Shown: positions 4,400-6,941 of the stretch, piece after piece | How positions within the stretch are numbered: position 1 is the stretch's first letter | How the letters are laid out: every line of letters begins with the position of its first letter | Assembly: GCA_035546135.1 (NCBI GenBank) | Contig: DASZWY010000089.1 | Coordinates: 1 to 6,941, forward strand | DNA: 6,941 bases | DNA from: JABDGR01 sp035546135 | GTDB taxonomy: Bacteria > Verrucomicrobiota > Verrucomicrobiia > Opitutales > JABDGR01 | Direction: 5' to 3' | Notes under the pieces: model-generated | What the model was told of the DNA's origin: nothing | The model's input: the letters and a program-made list of their open reading frames with translations, nothing else | The model's database searches: none | Program-made: the position numbers and the translations under genes

Positions 4400-6941
4400 T
4401 TAGGGAGCGGATTTGGCCGGTGACAGGCGCGCGAGTTCGGCGCGGGCGAGATCATGAATCAAGAGTTCGGTTGCACCGGTGGCTATCGACTTGGCGAAGA
4501 AATCGCGGGCGCCGATTTTGTCGCCGGCGATGAGATGGGTCATGCCGGTGTAATAATAGGATTCGCAGAGCTGGCTGGACACCCGCTTGGGGTCGCCTTG
4601 CGCCGCGGCGGCGAGGAATTGGGCCTCATCTAGGCTGCCAGCCAAGTATTGGCCGTTGGACTTTTCCCAGCCCTCGCCCCAGGCGGCCACGGTTTGCGCA
4701 AAATCGGCGGACGCATTGCCCAGCTGGCGCAAGGCAAGCTGCCGATGGAGCACCGTCGTGTACGAATCGTTGGGCTTGAGTGCGATGGAGGCGTCGAAGT
4801 CCTTAACCGCGCCAGCGTAGTCACCTTGGATTTGCCGGGCCTTGCCCCTTATCAGCAGCGCAACGGCGTCATTCGGATCGATGGCCAAGACTTGGGTGAA
4901 GTCGGCGATGGCCCCGTCAGGGTCGCCAATGCCCAACTTGATCGCGGCGCGATCCTCGACGGCCGTGGCGTTTTGGGGATCAAGTTTGAGGGCTTCATCA
5001 TAGGCCGCGATGGCGCCGGCGTAATCTTCAGCGGAATCTTTTTTCTTGCCCGCCTTGACCAAGTCGTCAACCGCCGGGGCGAGTGGATGCTGGTCCAGCC
5101 AGGCGAGTTCGGCCCGGGCCAGAAAATACGTGCTGGAGTGGGTGGCCGCCCCCGCGCTGACGCTCCTGGTGAAGAAATCGCGGGCGCCAGCTTTGTCACC
5201 CGTGGCCAGATGCATCATGCCTACGAAATAATCCGCCTCGCATTGCTGGCCAGGGATATCTTTGGCCTCGCCCTTCGCGGCGGCGGCCAGGTACTCATCC
5301 ACCCCGAGAAGGCCCTCGAGATACCGGCCATTCGTTTTTGTCCAGCCGTCCTTCCAGCCTTCCACAAGTTTCGGAAAATCGGAGACGGCGTCGTTCATCT
5401 GAAGAAATGTCACCTGGAGGTAGAGATACGCCTGGAACGAATGATCGGGGTCGAGCGCAATGGCATCCAGGTAGTCTCGCGCGGCATAGAAAAAGTTGCC
5501 CTGAACTTGCTTGGCGTTGCCTCGGACCAGCAGCGCCAGGGCGTCTTTGGGGTCAATTTCCAGCGCATGGGTGAAGTCGGTTCTGCTCCCGTCCGGGTCG
5601 CCCTTGCAGAGTTTGGCGGTGCCGCGGTCGTCATACGCTCGGGCATTTTTGGGGTCGAGTTTGAGCGCGACATCAAAGTTGGCGATGGCGGCGTCGTAAT
5701 CACCGGCAAAAAACTTTTTGTTGCCCGCGTCGATAAAATCGCGCGCGGTCGGGGGTTGGTCCAGCCGCGCGATTTCCGCGCGCGCAATGAGATATCCGGG
5801 ATGTGTTTTCTGGCGCGTGCCGACGCTTTTGGCGAAGAATGCGCGGGCCCCGGCGGAGTCACCGGCGATGAGGTGAGTCATGCCGATGAAATAGCAGGCC
5901 TCACATTGTTGGCCGGGCACCTCTTTCGCCTCGCCCTTTGCCGCCGCGGCCAACAGCCCGGCCTCATCGAGGCCGCCCGCCAGATATTGACCAAGGGTTT
6001 TTCGAAAGTCGTCCTTCCACTCCGCCAAGGGCTTGGCGAAATTGGCTGGCGCATTGCCCAGCCGGCGGGAGGTGACCTCCCGCAACAAATACGCATAGTC
6101 GGAATAATCGGGGTCAAGCGCGATCGTCTGGTTGCAGTCCGCCAGCGTCTCGGCAAATCTACCCTGAACTAGCCTTGCCACGCTGCGCTCCGCATAGTTT
6201 GAGGAATCTTCGGGGTCAATTCCGATGGCTCGGCCGTAGTCGGCAACGGCTCCGTCCAGATCGCCTTTATTGATCTCGAACAATGCCCGGATCCGGTAAT
6301 TTTCCGGATCTTTTGTATCGAGGACAATCGTGTTCGTAGAATCGGCGATGGCCCCGTCAAAATCATCTTGGTCAAATTTGGCCGAGGCGCGGCCATTGTA
6401 ATAGTCCGGATCTTTCGGATTGATCCCAATCGCCCGGGTGAAGTCGGCGATGGCCCCGTCCAAGTCACCTTTGTCCTGTTTCATTGTGCCGCGATTGAAG
6501 TAGGCCACATCGAAATCCTCCGGGGCAATTTCGATGGCGCGGGTATAATCCGCAATCGCCCCGTCCACGTCTCCCTTGCGTGCCTTCACCACGCCACGGG
6601 CATTGTAGGCCATTTCATTTTTGGGATCGAGTTCAATGGCTGCGTCGTAGTCGGTGATGGCCGCGCCGGTGTCACCTTTGTCATCCCGGGCCCGGCCCAG
6701 CTGGAAGTAGGCCGTGGCATCCTTGGGGCGCAGTTCAATGGCCCGGGAAAGGTCGGCGATGGCCGCATCGAGGTCGGCGGTTTGGATCTCGGTCTTGCCC
6801 CGATAAAGGTAGGCGTCGAAATTATTCGGATCGAGCGCGATCGCCTTGGTGAAATTGTCGACGGCTGAAGCGTAAAATCCGTCGAAATAGTCGGATTCGC
6901 CCTGGCGTTCATAATCGCTGGCCGTCTGGGCAGCCAGCCGG
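4400..6941 (-). CDS. Long TPR protein with three tandem NlpI-like units (5' end outside window)
   Basis: The frame is open to the right edge, so the start lies outside; 846 residues are visible, ending in TAA at 4402-4400. An internal Met at 6613 is not the start, because the same frame continues upstream for 109 residues with more TPRs. From the N-side there are about eight 34-residue TPRs (consensus AY-x-x-RG, KGD-x-DGAIADFT-x-AI, LDPKN), then a tail of about 118 residues with an aromatic W-K-D stretch, GQYLAGGLDEA, LLAAAAKGEAK, QQCEACYF, GMTHLIAGD, GAR-x-FFAKSV and ARAE-x-ARL. Two further units of three TPRs plus the same tail follow. The tail resembles the C-terminal part of bacterial NlpI-like TPR proteins, as I recall that family. 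TPR solenoids bind other proteins, and E. coli NlpI is an envelope adaptor for peptidoglycan enzymes; whether this protein has that role is unknown. The signal sequence, if any, would be outside the window. It converges with the lyase gene and is not in its operon. Confidence 0.9.
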   Translation of the reverse strand, partial: RLAAQTASDYERQGESDYFDGFYASAVDNFTKAIALDPNNFDAYLYRGKTEIQTADLDAAIADLSRAIELRPKDATAYFQLGRARDDKGDTGAAITDYDAAIELDPKNEMAYNARGVVKARKGDVDGAIADYTRAIEIAPEDFDVAYFNRGTMKQDKGDLDGAIADFTRAIGINPKDPDYYNGRASAKFDQDDFDGAIADSTNTIVLDTKDPENYRIRALFEINKGDLDGAVADYGRAIGIDPEDSSNYAERSVARLVQGRFAETLADCNQTIALDPDYSDYAYLLREVTSRRLGNAPANFAKPLAEWKDDFRKTLGQYLAGGLDEAGLLAAAAKGEAKEVPGQQCEACYFIGMTHLIAGDSAGARAFFAKSVGTRQKTHPGYLIARAEIARLDQPPTARDFIDAGNKKFFAGDYDAAIANFDVALKLDPKNARAYDDRGTAKLCKGDPDGSRTDFTHALEIDPKDALALLVRGNAKQVQGNFFYAARDYLDAIALDPDHSFQAYLYLQVTFLQMNDAVSDFPKLVEGWKDGWTKTNGRYLEGLLGVDEYLAAAAKGEAKDIPGQQCEADYFVGMMHLATGDKAGARDFFTRSVSAGAATHSSTYFLARAELAWLDQHPLAPAVDDLVKAGKKKDSAEDYAGAIAAYDEALKLDPQNATAVEDRAAIKLGIGDPDGAIADFTQVLAIDPNDAVALLIRGKARQIQGDYAGAVKDFDASIALKPNDSYTTVLHRQLALRQLGNASADFAQTVAAWGEGWEKSNGQYLAGSLDEAQFLAAAAQGDPKRVSSQLCESYYYTGMTHLIAGDKIGARDFFAKSIATGATELLIHDLARAELARLSPAKSAP
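4424..6115 (-). repeat. Triplicated 118-residue NlpI-like tail module, spaced by three-TPR blocks
   Basis: The same module appears at 6115-5762, 5452-5096 and 4780-4424 on the - strand. Each copy has a W within an E/A-W-x-D/E-x-x stretch, then G-Q/R-YL-x-G, L-x-AAAA-x-G, a Q-x-CE-x-x-YY/YF core, GM-x-HL-x-x-GD-x-x-GAR-x-FF, and an ARAE-x-A-x-L end. The core cysteines are 221 and 225 residues apart, so whole units of about 222-224 residues were copied rather than single TPRs. The third copy is the most changed around the core (SSQLCESYYY instead of PGQQCEACYF). Confidence 0.85.
4894..4918 (-). repeat. 25-bp exact repeat inside the TPR gene (copy 1; copy 2 at 6436-6460)
   Basis: The 25 bases here are identical to 6436-6460, 1.5 kb away in the same gene, and the inner 17 bases also occur at 6342-6358. 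All encode the DGAIAD-type turn of a TPR (DGAIADFTQ or T-R at the two long copies). Identity at wobble positions in distant copies points to fairly recent duplication or gene conversion, or to strong codon preference. Confidence 0.75.
6104..6910 (-). repeat. Array of about eight consecutive TPR motifs
   Basis: Eight 34-residue repeats follow one another without gaps, except one extra residue in the fifth (FDVAYFNRG where the others have x-x-AYxxRG). Most keep Ala8, Gly or Ala at position 20 and the closing LDP-x-N/D. The repeats closest to the window edge are as regular as the inner ones, so more may lie outside. Repetition is visible in the DNA as well: the bases coding for DGAIADFT recur almost unchanged at several places. 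Confidence 0.85.

Noticed and set aside
4649..6172. Antisense open frame of 507 codons on the + strand across the TPR gene
   Set aside because: It has the same codon-on-codon register and the same explanation; the repetition in its product mirrors the TPRs of the real gene.
4400..6613. Met at 6613 as start of the TPR protein
   Set aside because: The frame continues upstream to the window edge with three more well-formed TPRs, so the true start is outside.
4894..6890. CRISPR array or non-coding tandem repeat, suggested by regularly spaced similar DNA
   Set aside because: The spacing of about 102 bp equals 34 codons and the repeats encode TPR motifs in one open frame.

Overview
The window (6,941 bp, GC-rich genes) carries two co-directional genes on the + strand and one on the - strand. 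They converge on a non-coding gap of about 330 bp. Nothing in the sequence names the organism. Two large polysaccharide-degrading enzymes in tandem, no recognisable Shine-Dalgarno before the second gene, high GC, and a long mixed TPR protein would suit a polysaccharide-degrading Verrucomicrobiota, Planctomycetota or related bacterium. That placement is an inference with low confidence.

Left part (1-4067, + strand): the C-terminal 291 residues of a glycoside hydrolase family 2 beta-galactosidase-like enzyme are followed after 23 bp by a complete 1,055-residue secreted protein of the heparinase II/III-like (alpha/alpha-toroid plus beta-sandwich) lyase type. Its N-terminus carries two segments resembling copper-amine-oxidase-N/'stalk' modules. 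The two genes look like part of one glycan-degradation operon. The lyase would cleave a uronic-acid-containing polysaccharide and the GH2 enzyme would trim the products. The actual substrate cannot be read from the sequence.

Middle (4068-4399): this gap is visibly less GC-rich at its left side and holds the most unusual item of the window. It is an exact 5' half of a tRNA-Lys(UUU) gene on the - strand (4270-4234) that stops at the last base of the anticodon loop. Everything beyond the break is unrelated AT-richer DNA reaching almost to the stop codon of the lyase gene. That DNA begins with a tandem GTAACC motif reminiscent of an insertion-sequence end. The gap reads as the scar of an integration, transposition or deletion event.

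Right part (4400-6941, - strand): one very long TPR protein runs off the right edge (846 residues visible, start outside). It has an array of about eight TPRs, then a roughly 118-residue C-terminal module resembling the tail of NlpI-type TPR proteins. A unit of three TPRs plus that tail module then follows twice more, giving three tandem NlpI-like units. No functional link to the glycan genes is visible.

The very long antisense ORFs over the lyase gene and the TPR gene are in codon-on-codon register with the real genes. They are explained by the rarity of TTA, CTA and TCA codons.
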